Of a stretch of 42,817 nucleotides of DNA, positions 1 to 7,733 are shown in pieces. Source of the stretch: an uncultured Lachnospiraceae bacterium (lineage in GTDB: Bacteria > Bacillota > Clostridia > Lachnospirales > Lachnospiraceae); contig CAKRQV010000020.1 of assembly GCA_934394565.1 (NCBI GenBank), positions 1 through 42,817 of the forward strand, given 5' to 3'. The number at the start of each line of letters is the position of its first letter. Within the stretch, counting starts at the first letter, position 1. The notes under the pieces were generated by a model. That model saw only the letters and a program-made list of their open reading frames with translations. It was not told the DNA's origin and ran no database searches. A program made the position numbers and the translations under genes.

Positions 1-37
1 GAAAATGAACGGAAACACTTGATTTTACTGACTTTCT

Positions 38-1750
38 TCAATGTAACCTTATTATAACGTCCTCCCCATACCCCACCCGCCGGTCCGGATATATTGAAAT
101 ACCTGGAAGTGGACGGGCGCCGGAGATGAGATAACTTTTGACTTTCTGCCCATAAAGATAGGGATCGTTGCCTCGGATAATGCCCCATTCCATAAGCAGG
201 GCTGCAGCTCCGGTGACAAAGGGTGTGGCGAAAGACGTACCTGTAACCATCGTATAAGCGCCACCGGCACGGGTCGTTGTGATATTTACGCCCGGTGCCG
301 CCAGAGTTGGCTGGATATCGCCGGGAAGGCCGGGAAAACCACGTCCCGAAAAGGGGGCATATGCTAACGTGGATGCATCATAAGCAGCAACAGCAATACT
401 TCTTGATGTCCCGGACGGTTCTGTAAAGGTACGGTCCGGATCCGGGGAAAGGAATGCTGTCCCGGTCTGGATCTCAGCTCCTGCAGGCAGCCACAGATCA
501 TACTGTCCGGTCACAATGCGCCGGGGATCTGCAACAAGACGCCATATGCCACTGTCCACATACCGATGATTCGGTACAAAGGCCAGATACAGTTCCTTTC
601 TGCGACTGTACGGCGTTGGTTCCCCATAATAAAGATACACTTGCGTATCTCCCAGCCGGTATTTTTGCGTACCGGGCTGTCCGTCGATTACGGTAAACTG
701 CTGTCCGTCCGGGTGCACCAGTGCAAATACCACCTGATCCTCGTACTGCATAAACAACTGTACATTAAATGCTGTCTGAGCTGTCTGCACTGCCAGTTCC
801 GTCACCTGCAGCCTGCCTTCCTCCCAGATCCCGGAAGCATGGTGTGCCATATCGCCCTCGTTTCCCGTGCCGATACAGATTACATTTCTCCCATAGTCTG
901 CCGCAATATCCAGATACGAGGACAGAATAGAATCTCCATTATGTGATCCATAGTTGTTACCAAAGCTGATATTGACCGCGATTGGCTGCCCGAGCCGGGC
1001 TGCAGTCTTTACCATATAATCCACCGCGGTCATCAGCTCCGACGTCCGCGGAAACGAACGTTCCCCCGGAGTACCAAGCTTCACAAAAAGGATATCGCTC
1101 TGCCAGGCTGCACCACGATTCTCGATATTTTCCTTTCCATTTCCGGTCACAATCCCGCTCACCGCTGTTCCATGACCACCAGGATCAAGCGACCGCCGAA
1201 ACTCTGTATTATTTTCCAAAAGCAGTTCATTGATCTCTTCTTTGGTATACAATCGCCCTGTTTTATAGCCATCCGGCGGCATTCCCGGTACGGTCTGATC
1301 CCATAGTTCTACCAGCCGTGTACTGCCATCCGGATTTCGAAAGTCCGGATGAAAGAAATCAATACCGGAGTCCACAATGCCGACCAGTACCCCCTTACCA
1401 TACAGCTGATACGGCGCGCTCTGTACCTGCAGGAAACAGGAACTGATCTTTCCACGGCGGACAGCAAACTGCAACTGTCGCGGTTTTTCCACGTAAATGA
1501 CCTGCTCCAAGGCTGAAAATGCCTCAATATCTTGCTCACGAATCCGCACAATTGCATAGCCGCCAAGCAAAAGCGTAATCTCCGCTATTGCTCCTGCAGC
1601 CGATACAATATCCCCGATATACCGAACGATCAGTGTCCATCTTTCCTCTGCAGCATTATATCCCACATCCAGCTCCAGCGATTCCTCCCTCACATTTTCC
1701 GGTAAGGAAAGTGCCAGCTGCAGTTCACTGTCGAGCTTCTGACTGTCCAT
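38..1750 (-). CDS. S8 family (subtilisin-like) serine peptidase, Csp-like
   Basis: A 570-residue subtilase. The catalytic triad is visible: Asp127 in GIVDSGIDFFHPDF, His193 in GGHGTAVSG and Ser506 in GTSFATPF. An N-terminal domain of about 115 residues precedes the catalytic core, and a long insert of about 150 residues lies between His and Ser. This layout resembles the clostridial Csp germination proteases and their relatives. I see no signal peptide or membrane segment, so the product is probably cytoplasmic or packed in spores. The ATG is preceded by AAGGA at good spacing. It is the last gene before the window edge and is separated from the upstream rhodanese gene by a terminator. The family is certain; a role in germination is only inference. 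Confidence 0.93.
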   Translation of the reverse strand: MDSQKLDSELQLALSLPENVREESLELDVGYNAAEERWTLIVRYIGDIVSAAGAIAEITLLLGGYAIVRIREQDIEAFSALEQVIYVEKPRQLQFAVRRGKISSCFLQVQSAPYQLYGKGVLVGIVDSGIDFFHPDFRNPDGSTRLVELWDQTVPGMPPDGYKTGRLYTKEEINELLLENNTEFRRSLDPGGHGTAVSGIVTGNGKENIENRGAAWQSDILFVKLGTPGERSFPRTSELMTAVDYMVKTAARLGQPIAVNISFGNNYGSHNGDSILSSYLDIAADYGRNVICIGTGNEGDMAHHASGIWEEGRLQVTELAVQTAQTAFNVQLFMQYEDQVVFALVHPDGQQFTVIDGQPGTQKYRLGDTQVYLYYGEPTPYSRRKELYLAFVPNHRYVDSGIWRLVADPRRIVTGQYDLWLPAGAEIQTGTAFLSPDPDRTFTEPSGTSRSIAVAAYDASTLAYAPFSGRGFPGLPGDIQPTLAAPGVNITTTRAGGAYTMVTGTSFATPFVTGAAALLMEWGIIRGNDPYLYGQKVKSYLISGARPLPGISIYPDRRVGYGEDVIIRLH

Positions 1751-1793
1751 ATCTGTTTTCCTTCAAAATATCGTCTACTATATATATGAAGAA

Positions 1794-1857
1794 AAGTAGC
1801 TGTCTGCGCTGCATAGTTCTGTCGTGAAACAGAACTATACATCACAGGCAGCTACTT
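1794..1857 (-). terminator. Rho-independent terminator after the rhodanese gene
   Basis: This is a long hairpin. The outer arms (AAGTAGCTG and its complement) pair with one G-T wobble, and the inner arms ATAGTTCTGT/ACAGAACTAT are perfect around a short loop. On the minus strand the stem is followed by CTTTTCTTC. It separates the rhodanese gene from the subtilase gene. Confidence 0.75.
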
Positions 1858-1906
1858 CATTTTATAACATATATGACTGCACCAGTTTGTACATGACATT
1901 TACTTT

Positions 1907-2224
1907 TTAAAACATCCCGTAGGGCCAGCCGATCAGGCTGCCGATATCATAAATTTCCTTATAGCCGTATTCGATCAGCTTCTGTGCAGCTTCAAAGCTG
2001 CGGTGGCCGCTGCGGCAGTAAACAAGGATCGGTGTATCGTAAGAAGGGATACGTTCGGCGGCTGTATCTTCATCGATATCTGCCAGCGTAAAAAGCTCTG
2101 CCTCCTGGGCATGTCCTGTATTGTACTCGACCTCTTCCCGTACATCGAACATGATGCAGTCAGGGCGGGTGTCGAGAATCTCTCTTGCTTCTTTAAAAGT
2201 TACCTTTTTATAATGTTCTTCCAT
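1907..2224 (-). CDS. Rhodanese-like domain protein
   Basis: A 105-residue single-domain rhodanese. The active-site loop is CRSGHRS with the nucleophilic Cys at residue 70, and the typical FDVREEVEYNTGH motif lies around residues 26-38. Such proteins carry or transfer sulfane sulfur through a cysteine persulfide. The substrate of this one cannot be read from sequence. There is no signal peptide, so it is cytoplasmic. The ATG at 2224 follows AAGGATG. The gene appears monocistronic, with a hairpin terminator downstream and a large palindrome upstream. Confidence 0.9.
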   Translation of the reverse strand: MEEHYKKVTFKEAREILDTRPDCIMFDVREEVEYNTGHAQEAELFTLADIDEDTAAERIPSYDTPILVYCRSGHRSFEAAQKLIEYGYKEIYDIGSLIGWPYGMF

Positions 2225-2345
2225 ATTTATTCATCCTTTTTCTTATAGTCCGCAGGTATTTTAGCATAATGTTTCTGTGATGGAAAGTGGATTTTAACAA
2301 AATCTCTACTGTTTTGCTGTGAAATAAGATGTATTGTTTTGAAAA

Positions 2346-2428
2346 TCCCGAAGGGGACAGTATATTCTCCCGGAAAACGCAAACTGCTTTTAAGCGTTTT
2401 CCGGGAGAATATACCGTCCCCTCCGGGG
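2346..2428. repeat. Long palindrome between NUDIX and rhodanese genes (REP-like or terminator)
   Basis: The arms 2353-2380 and 2394-2421 are complementary over 28 bp with a single G-T wobble, around a 13-nt loop. The pairing extends imperfectly to 2346 and 2428. The ends read GGGGAC/GTCCCC. No long T run follows on either strand, although ATTTTC follows on the minus strand. It may act as a terminator for the NUDIX gene. Its length and perfection are also typical of REP-type palindromes mobilised by Y1 transposases; that assignment is inference. Confidence 0.6.
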
Positions 2429-2442
2429 TTTATTGCACACTT

Positions 2443-3048
2443 CTATTTTAAAAAAGCAAAAGGTTCTTCATCATGCAGAAAGTGCATCAGCATATAGGAA
2501 CACAACAGCGCCGTTTTTTCCTCCCGCAGTATTCTCTCAACTTCTTTCCGGTCAGCCAGTACAACTTCGATGTCCTCGCTGGCTTCCATCAGATCCTTTG
2601 ATATTTCACCGCTGGCGTAGCCGTAGACGGTGGCACAGCTTTCGTCGGTCATACCTACGCTGGTAAAGTACGGTTTTTCGTAAATGGGATCAGCTTTAAT
2701 GGGGGTCAGGGTGAGGCCGGTTTCTTCATGCAGCTCACGGATGGCTGCTTCATGGAAATCCTCGTCGGGTTCCACCAGACCTGCGGGGAATTCATAGACA
2801 TAATCGCCAAGAGGATAACGGTACTGGCGGATCATTACGACTTTGTCTTTTTTTTCGCCGTACAGGGCATAAATGGCAACGCCGTCCGCATGTACTTTTC
2901 CGGTATGCAGGGTCATATTCCTTTCCTGCCTGGTCCGGGATGCCATATAGTAATGGCTCTCTTCGCCGCCTTTGTGGGTGACCTCAAGATCATAGAAATT
3001 CAGATACGGAGTATCGGTACGTTTGTTCACTTTGCGGATGCGTTCCAT
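2443..3048 (-). CDS. NUDIX hydrolase (ADP-ribose pyrophosphatase-like)
   Basis: A 201-residue protein with a complete Nudix box at residues 90-112: Gly90, Glu96, the core REL-HEE at 104-109 and Gly111. These residues bind the divalent metal and hydrolyse a nucleoside diphosphate linked to another group. The preceding segment IRQYRYPLGDYVYEFPAG is typical of the ADP-sugar pyrophosphatase branch (NudF/YqkG type), which probably recycles ADP-ribose in the cytoplasm. The ATG is preceded by AAGGAG about 10 nt upstream. It lies downstream of ribU, so it might be read from that promoter, but no coupling is obvious. Exact substrate is inferred. Confidence 0.9.
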   Translation of the reverse strand: MERIRKVNKRTDTPYLNFYDLEVTHKGGEESHYYMASRTRQERNMTLHTGKVHADGVAIYALYGEKKDKVVMIRQYRYPLGDYVYEFPAGLVEPDEDFHEAAIRELHEETGLTLTPIKADPIYEKPYFTSVGMTDESCATVYGYASGEISKDLMEASEDIEVVLADRKEVERILREEKTALLCSYMLMHFLHDEEPFAFLK

Positions 3049-3133
3049 TTGTGTATATCTCCTTTTCCTTGCTGTCTTTTCGCCGCAGTGCAGCAGCTTT
3101 GCTGCCCTGCTTTCCAGCAGATATTCCTATTCG

Positions 3134-3733
3134 TTATACCAGATGCTGCGTACCTTTGATGATCGGTGACAGTCTCTTGTATACCAGCAGTGTAAGCAGT
3201 ACACTAAGCATACCCTTGATAAAGGTAAAAGGCAAGTTGAAAATAATCAGGCATTCTAACAGCGTATTGACATGCGGATTGATCACCTGATATGCGGCAA
3301 TAATGGCTTCCATCGGCATAAAATTGGTATACACCGGATATACGATAAAGTAATTAGTCACAACACTCATGATAGCCATGGCGATCGCTCCGGAGAAAGC
3401 ACCGATGACAGCTGCTTTTTTTGTCTTGTTTTTCTTATAAATAAAGCCTGCTGTTCCGACAAAGATCGCACCGAGGATAAAATTGGACAGTTCGCCGACG
3501 CCGCCGGTGGATGTACGGGTCAGATGCAGCAGATTCTTGACAAGGCAGATTACGATACCCTGCACAGGGCCCATGGCAAAGGAACCGATCAATGCCGGAA
3601 GTTCTGAAAGATCCATAGCGATAAAGTTCGGCATCAGCGGTACATTAAACTGCAGATACATCAGGATAAAGGCGATGGCTGACAGCATACCTGTCATGGC
3701 GATGGTTCTTGCACTTGTTCTTGGGTTACTCAT
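3134..3733 (-). CDS. ribU: Riboflavin ECF transporter S component RibU
   Basis: A 199-residue integral membrane S component with about six hydrophobic helices, starting MSNPRTSARTIAMTGML. The pattern PALIGSFAMGPVQGIVICLVKNLLHL is characteristic of RibU/FmnP riboflavin-binding subunits, which associate with a shared EcfA-EcfA'-EcfT energy module. The start at 3733 is chosen because AGGAGGAAAGAAACT lies directly upstream. The longer open frame reaching 3895 only runs back through the terminator and riboswitch. Control by FMN is visible from the upstream aptamer, and the energy module is plausibly supplied by the ECF operon just upstream. Function is well supported by protein pattern plus riboswitch. 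Confidence 0.93.
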   Translation of the reverse strand: MSNPRTSARTIAMTGMLSAIAFILMYLQFNVPLMPNFIAMDLSELPALIGSFAMGPVQGIVICLVKNLLHLTRTSTGGVGELSNFILGAIFVGTAGFIYKKNKTKKAAVIGAFSGAIAMAIMSVVTNYFIVYPVYTNFMPMEAIIAAYQVINPHVNTLLECLIIFNLPFTFIKGMLSVLLTLLVYKRLSPIIKGTQHLV

Positions 3734-3823
3734 AGTTTCTTTCCTCCTGTTTCCGGAATCCTCCTGGAAAACATGAGAGCCATACTGCATCGTGTCATCA
3801 CAGACTCTGGCCCGGTGCTGCAT

Positions 3824-3864
3824 AAAAAAACTGCCTGTACGCCATATATGGGGCATACAGACAG
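3824..3864 (-). terminator. Riboswitch-controlled terminator in the ribU leader
   Basis: The arms CTGCCTGTACGCC (3831-3843) and 3852-3864 pair over 13 bp, allowing two G-U pairs. On the minus strand the stem is followed by seven T residues. It sits between the FMN aptamer and ribU, so it is the expected expression platform: FMN binding should favour termination. Confidence 0.88.
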
Positions 3865-3882
3865 CTTCATCTACTGTTCTCA

Positions 3883-4000
3883 TTTCTTCTCTCATCCAGA
3901 CTGTAACTGTCGGTACTGGAATTTCACCAGCTCAGCTGTACTATGACAGGTCGCGGACTGTACCGCCGGTGGGGAATTACGCCCCGCCCCGAAGATTCCT
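3883..4000 (-). promoter_or_regulatory. FMN riboswitch (RFN element)
   Basis: On the minus strand the conserved RFN blocks occur in order: TCTTCGGGGCGGGG, ATTCCCCACCGGCGGTA, GTCCGCGACC, a variable hairpin, CTGGTGAAATTCCAG, CCGACAGTTACAGTC and GGATGAGAGAAGA, closing the P1 stem with TCTTC/GAAGA. This is a class known to bind FMN. A terminator follows it and then ribU, so high FMN should shut down riboflavin uptake. Confidence 0.96.
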
Positions 4001-4019
4001 CTGTTTATTTTACGGTCAT

Positions 4020-4048
4020 ACTATAGCACAGCAGTGCGGTATATGCAA
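4020..4048 (-). promoter_or_regulatory. Sigma-A promoter for the FMN riboswitch-ribU unit
   Basis: On the minus strand TTGCAT is followed by a 17-nt spacer and TATAGT, placed about 20 nt upstream of the riboswitch. Both hexamers are close to consensus. Confidence 0.75.
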
Positions 4049-4092
4049 GCCTTACTTTTTTATAAGCAGTACACTTTTGTCTGCCTGTACCG

Positions 4093-4989
4093 TTATCTCT
4101 CGATCAGGCCATATTTTTTCTTGATGCGTTCCAGTTTTTCCAGCAATGGATGACTTAAAATCCACAGAAAAAATACCGTAGACGTTGCCTGTACCAGATC
4201 CACCGGAATACCGGAAATATAAAAAGCGATCAGGCTTTTCCAAGTGATCCGTCCGTAGCTCATCAAAATACTGGCCGGATTCATAATACCGCCAAAAATA
4301 AAAATAACACTTAAAAATCCGTAAATGCAAAGTGGAATTTTCCTGGCTTTCAGAATGCCTTTCTGAAACAGGATACCTGCCAGAAAACCAATCAGGCCAT
4401 AGGAAAACATCTGCCATGGTGTCCACGGTCCCTGACCAAAAAACATATTCGATACCATCATAATCATACAGCCGACCAGAAATCCGGCCTCACCGCCAAA
4501 GGAAACACCGGTAAGGATCACGATTGCCGCAATCGGTTTAAAACTGGGGATCATGTAAAACGCAGCTCTGCCTGCCACACCAATGGCTGCCAGTACGGCA
4601 ATAACCATGATTTCTCTGGCCTGTGGCTTTCTGCCCTCAAAGACCATAAAAAAAGGCACCATGGCGAAAAAAACAACAATCAGGCTCATAGCCAGATACT
4701 GTTTTCCATGAAACAAAACCACCGACAGATACAACATCAACGGTACAGTCAGTAGCATAACAAGCAGAGAAAACCAGGTACGCTTCTCAACCTTTCCCCA
4801 GTGCACCGGTGTAATATAGACGCCGTCCTCTTTCAGCTCATATTCCTCCAGCTCCTCTGGTTCTGCATCCTTGTGCAGAAGCTTTGCTCCGCGCTTTTTT
4901 CCGGCAGTCGGTTCTGTATGATCACCCGCTTTATCCGGTTCTGACCAGAAGCGGTCCATAAAGCCATCTAAAGCTTTGCCCTCAAGCAC
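4093..4989 (-). CDS. ECF transporter S component, substrate unknown
   Basis: A 298-residue membrane protein. An acidic and basic N-terminal stretch of about 70 residues is followed by about seven hydrophobic helices. The core, with motifs such as GRAAFYMIPSFKP and GWTPWQMF-like segments (GPWTPWQMFSYGLIGF), is typical of an ECF S component with the substrate-binding fold. It overlaps the end of the ATPase gene by 22 nt and starts at a GTG preceded by AAAGGAGG, so translation is probably coupled. The operon also encodes EcfT, a double ATPase and a DUF4430 lipoprotein. DUF4430 resembles the C-terminal domain of transcobalamin, so a corrinoid or a part of one is a reasonable guess, not a demonstrated substrate. 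Confidence 0.85.
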   Translation of the reverse strand: MLEGKALDGFMDRFWSEPDKAGDHTEPTAGKKRGAKLLHKDAEPEELEEYELKEDGVYITPVHWGKVEKRTWFSLLVMLLTVPLMLYLSVVLFHGKQYLAMSLIVVFFAMVPFFMVFEGRKPQAREIMVIAVLAAIGVAGRAAFYMIPSFKPIAAIVILTGVSFGGEAGFLVGCMIMMVSNMFFGQGPWTPWQMFSYGLIGFLAGILFQKGILKARKIPLCIYGFLSVIFIFGGIMNPASILMSYGRITWKSLIAFYISGIPVDLVQATSTVFFLWILSHPLLEKLERIKKKYGLIER

Positions 4990-6722
4990 GCTGCCACCTC
5001 CTTTGCTGTCACCGCATCCGGGAAGTAATGTCTTGCCATACGATTCGCTGCTGTAGTATAGAAACTGTTCCCGGCAAAAAACGCATGAGCTTCCTTGCAG
5101 GTTACGATATTTCCCTCAAAGAAAAGGCCGACGCGGTCGGCATATTCTGCAACAAATTCCACATCATGGGAAATCATAAAAATCGTGATACCATGCTGCT
5201 GCAATTTTTTCAGGATTTCCCCCAGCTGCACCTTATACTCAGCATCCAGTCCTTTCGTCGGTTCATCCAGCAAAAGAACACGCGGCCTGAGAAGCAGAAC
5301 TTTCGCCAGCGCCAGCCGTTGCTGCTCACCACCGCTTAAATCGTACGGATGGCGGTCCAGCAGACCTTCCAGCTTTGTCAGACTGACGATGCCCTCAATA
5401 GCTTCAGCTTTTGGCATATCTGCATCATATTCCCGTGACTTTTTATCCTTTTTTCCGCCAATCATAGCATACAGATCTTCACGGACGGTCTTTTTGATAA
5501 ACATACTCTGCGGATTCTGCGGAAGCACACCCAGATATCCCCGGTACAGCTCTTTTTCCGTATACCGACGGATGTCCTTTCCACGCAGCAGGATTTTGCC
5601 CCGATACGGGGAACGCACACGCGACAGTAAGGATAATGTCGTACTTTTTCCTGTACCGTTGCCACCCACAAGGGCAAAAAACTCACCCGCATATACGGTC
5701 AGACTCAGATCCTGTACTACATCTGCACCATCCTTTTCATAGCGAAACCATACATCCCGCATTTCGATTTCTTTGACATAGTCTTTTTTCTCCTGCGCCT
5801 TTTTCTGTGTTTCTACAGCTTTTTCAACACCGTCCGCCATTTTTCTTTTTTCCACCGGCGTATCCTGATGGGGTACCGGATACCCTGCATTTTCCATCAA
5901 CTGAGTTACCCAGCCGCGGCCTTCACGGACAGTCAGCGGACAGGGGAATGTATTATCCACCTCCGCATAAATCTGCATCGGCACCGGCATTGACAAAAAC
6001 ATGCCATGCTTTTTTTTCTTTAAAATATCACCGATTTTTCTGGGCTCACCGGAGGCGATCAGTTCTCCCTCATCCATAACAAATACGGTATCCGCCCAGG
6101 GAATCACATCCTGCAGACGGTGCTCTGTTAAGATAACAGTTGTCCCGATATCACGGTTGATCTTTTTTACGGTTTCGAGAAAATCAGAGGCGGCGATCGG
6201 ATCCAGCTGTGACGTCGGTTCATCCAAAATCAGCACCCTGGGATGCATCGCCATGATAGCTGCCAGATTCAACAGCTGCTTCTGGCCACCGGACAATTCC
6301 GAAACATTGCGGTAAAACCAGCGATGGATGCCAAAATAACTGGCCATCTCCGCTACCCGTAAACGGATTGTCGGCGTATCACAACCAAGACTTTCCAGTC
6401 CAAAAGCCAGCTCATGCCAGACCTTATCCGTAACGATCTGATTCTCCGGATTCTGTAAAACATAACCGATCTCCTGACTCTGCCTCCTGAGATCCACATG
6501 CTGTATCGGCGTTCCATTATACAGGATTTCGCCTGCAGTGTCTCCATGCAGTGCAAGCACCGATTTCAGCTGTCTCAGCAATGTACTCTTTCCACAGCCA
6601 CTCTTACCACACAGCACATTCAGGCTCCCCTCATGTATCTGCATATTGATATTTTTTAAGGTTTGCTTTTCACTCTCCGGATAGGAGAAGCAAAAATCTC
6701 TGATTTCGATGATACTTTTCAC
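4968..6722 (-). CDS. ECF transporter energy-coupling ATPase, two ABC domains fused
   Basis: A 584-residue protein that joins two ABC ATPase domains usually encoded as EcfA1 and EcfA2. Domain one has Walker A GKSGCGKST at residues 39-47, signature LSGGQKQLL and Walker B LILDEPTSQLDP. Domain two begins near residue 318 and has GGNGTGKST, LSGGEQQRLALAK and LLLDEPTKGLD. A charged, lysine-rich linker of about 40 residues separates them. Both halves look catalytically complete. It powers vitamin-type uptake with EcfT and S components on the cytoplasmic face. Its start overlaps the end of the EcfT gene by 4 nt (ATGA), which indicates tight coupling. It may also serve RibU. Confidence 0.93.
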   Translation of the reverse strand: MKSIIEIRDFCFSYPESEKQTLKNINMQIHEGSLNVLCGKSGCGKSTLLRQLKSVLALHGDTAGEILYNGTPIQHVDLRRQSQEIGYVLQNPENQIVTDKVWHELAFGLESLGCDTPTIRLRVAEMASYFGIHRWFYRNVSELSGGQKQLLNLAAIMAMHPRVLILDEPTSQLDPIAASDFLETVKKINRDIGTTVILTEHRLQDVIPWADTVFVMDEGELIASGEPRKIGDILKKKKHGMFLSMPVPMQIYAEVDNTFPCPLTVREGRGWVTQLMENAGYPVPHQDTPVEKRKMADGVEKAVETQKKAQEKKDYVKEIEMRDVWFRYEKDGADVVQDLSLTVYAGEFFALVGGNGTGKSTTLSLLSRVRSPYRGKILLRGKDIRRYTEKELYRGYLGVLPQNPQSMFIKKTVREDLYAMIGGKKDKKSREYDADMPKAEAIEGIVSLTKLEGLLDRHPYDLSGGEQQRLALAKVLLLRPRVLLLDEPTKGLDAEYKVQLGEILKKLQQHGITIFMISHDVEFVAEYADRVGLFFEGNIVTCKEAHAFFAGNSFYTTAANRMARHYFPDAVTAKEVAACLRAKL

Positions 6723-7729
6723 TCCAGTTCTCCTTCCCCGTTGAATGACTCATATATTTTTCTGTAGGTCATAGCCATATCCTGTCTGACATGTGCCACA
6801 CTCTGCTTCATGGCTATGCTCTCGATCACCCCCAGAAACAACGGAGTAAAACAGAACAAAGCAAAGCAGATAAAGGTCAGCACCGTCAATACCAACGGAC
6901 AGCTGACTCTGGCCGTATGCCCCTGGATTATGAATCCCGCAAGCAGAATCCGTGGATTATACTGGGCAAAAGCTGCTCCTTTGCTGCAGCCATAGAGGCT
7001 GACTGCCGCCAGTCCTCCCATCCATCCCAGCAGGATTTTATCCCTTTTTGTGAAGCGATAGATGGAAAAAGCCGTTCTTCCTTTCAGTCCATATCCTCTG
7101 CTTCGCATAGAATCTGCGGTTTCGATTGCATTTTCCAGAGCCCAGGTCACCAAAATAGACAAAATATTCAGTCCATGCCGCGCCTTTTCCCGCAGATTTC
7201 CGTTTTTTACATCCATGCCCACACATTTCTGCCCGTTTCGGATCACCTTAAGCTGTGCAGCAAAATGTGGAACAAAACGCAGAGCCATAGATAACAGCAA
7301 TGAGATTGCCGGTATAATACGTCCAAAAAGATAGATGAACTTGTCGCTGGTCATTACTTGGTTGTAACAGGAAAACCACAGGATCACAATGAACAGCACA
7401 CACCCCAGAACAACACCGTACACCATAGCTTCCAGTGTCACAGTATTGCCGCTGCTTTCCAGATACAGAAGCGGTGTTTCCCCGTAATGGTTAAATAAAG
7501 GATTTAACAGTGCTACGATCACCAGCATAGGCAATGTCAGCAGAAAATTTATTTTTAAAATTTTTGCCGCCCCGCACAGCCAGATGCCATATGCCACTGC
7601 TCCCATAAAGGAGATGACAAGAAACACCGGATGCTGCACAAACATCGTCAATCCCAGCACCAGCAGAAAATAAAAGAAATTCAAAACCGGATGGCACCGG
7701 CTGAATGCATCATTTGTTCCATCTGCCAT
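6719..7729 (-). CDS. ECF transporter transmembrane protein EcfT (CbiQ family)
   Basis: A 336-residue protein with several hydrophobic helices. Helix pairs near the N-terminus are followed by a cytoplasmic coupling region with the motif ADSMRSRGYGLKGRT, the Ala-Arg-Gly signature by which EcfT contacts the ATPases. A second CbiQ-like trait is the FIYLFGRIIPAISLLLSMALRFVP segment. It forms the membrane scaffold of an ECF transporter. The gene lies 4 nt after the lipoprotein gene and overlaps the ATPase gene by 4 nt, so the four genes form one operon. Confidence 0.9.
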   Translation of the reverse strand: MADGTNDAFSRCHPVLNFFYFLLVLGLTMFVQHPVFLVISFMGAVAYGIWLCGAAKILKINFLLTLPMLVIVALLNPLFNHYGETPLLYLESSGNTVTLEAMVYGVVLGCVLFIVILWFSCYNQVMTSDKFIYLFGRIIPAISLLLSMALRFVPHFAAQLKVIRNGQKCVGMDVKNGNLREKARHGLNILSILVTWALENAIETADSMRSRGYGLKGRTAFSIYRFTKRDKILLGWMGGLAAVSLYGCSKGAAFAQYNPRILLAGFIIQGHTARVSCPLVLTVLTFICFALFCFTPLFLGVIESIAMKQSVAHVRQDMAMTYRKIYESFNGEGELE

Positions 7730-7733
7730 CCCG

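Noticed and set aside
3734..3895. N-terminal extension of ribU giving a 253-residue frame
   Set aside because: It runs through the terminator and the end of the FMN riboswitch, and the start at 3733 has a strong ribosome binding site and the family N-terminus.
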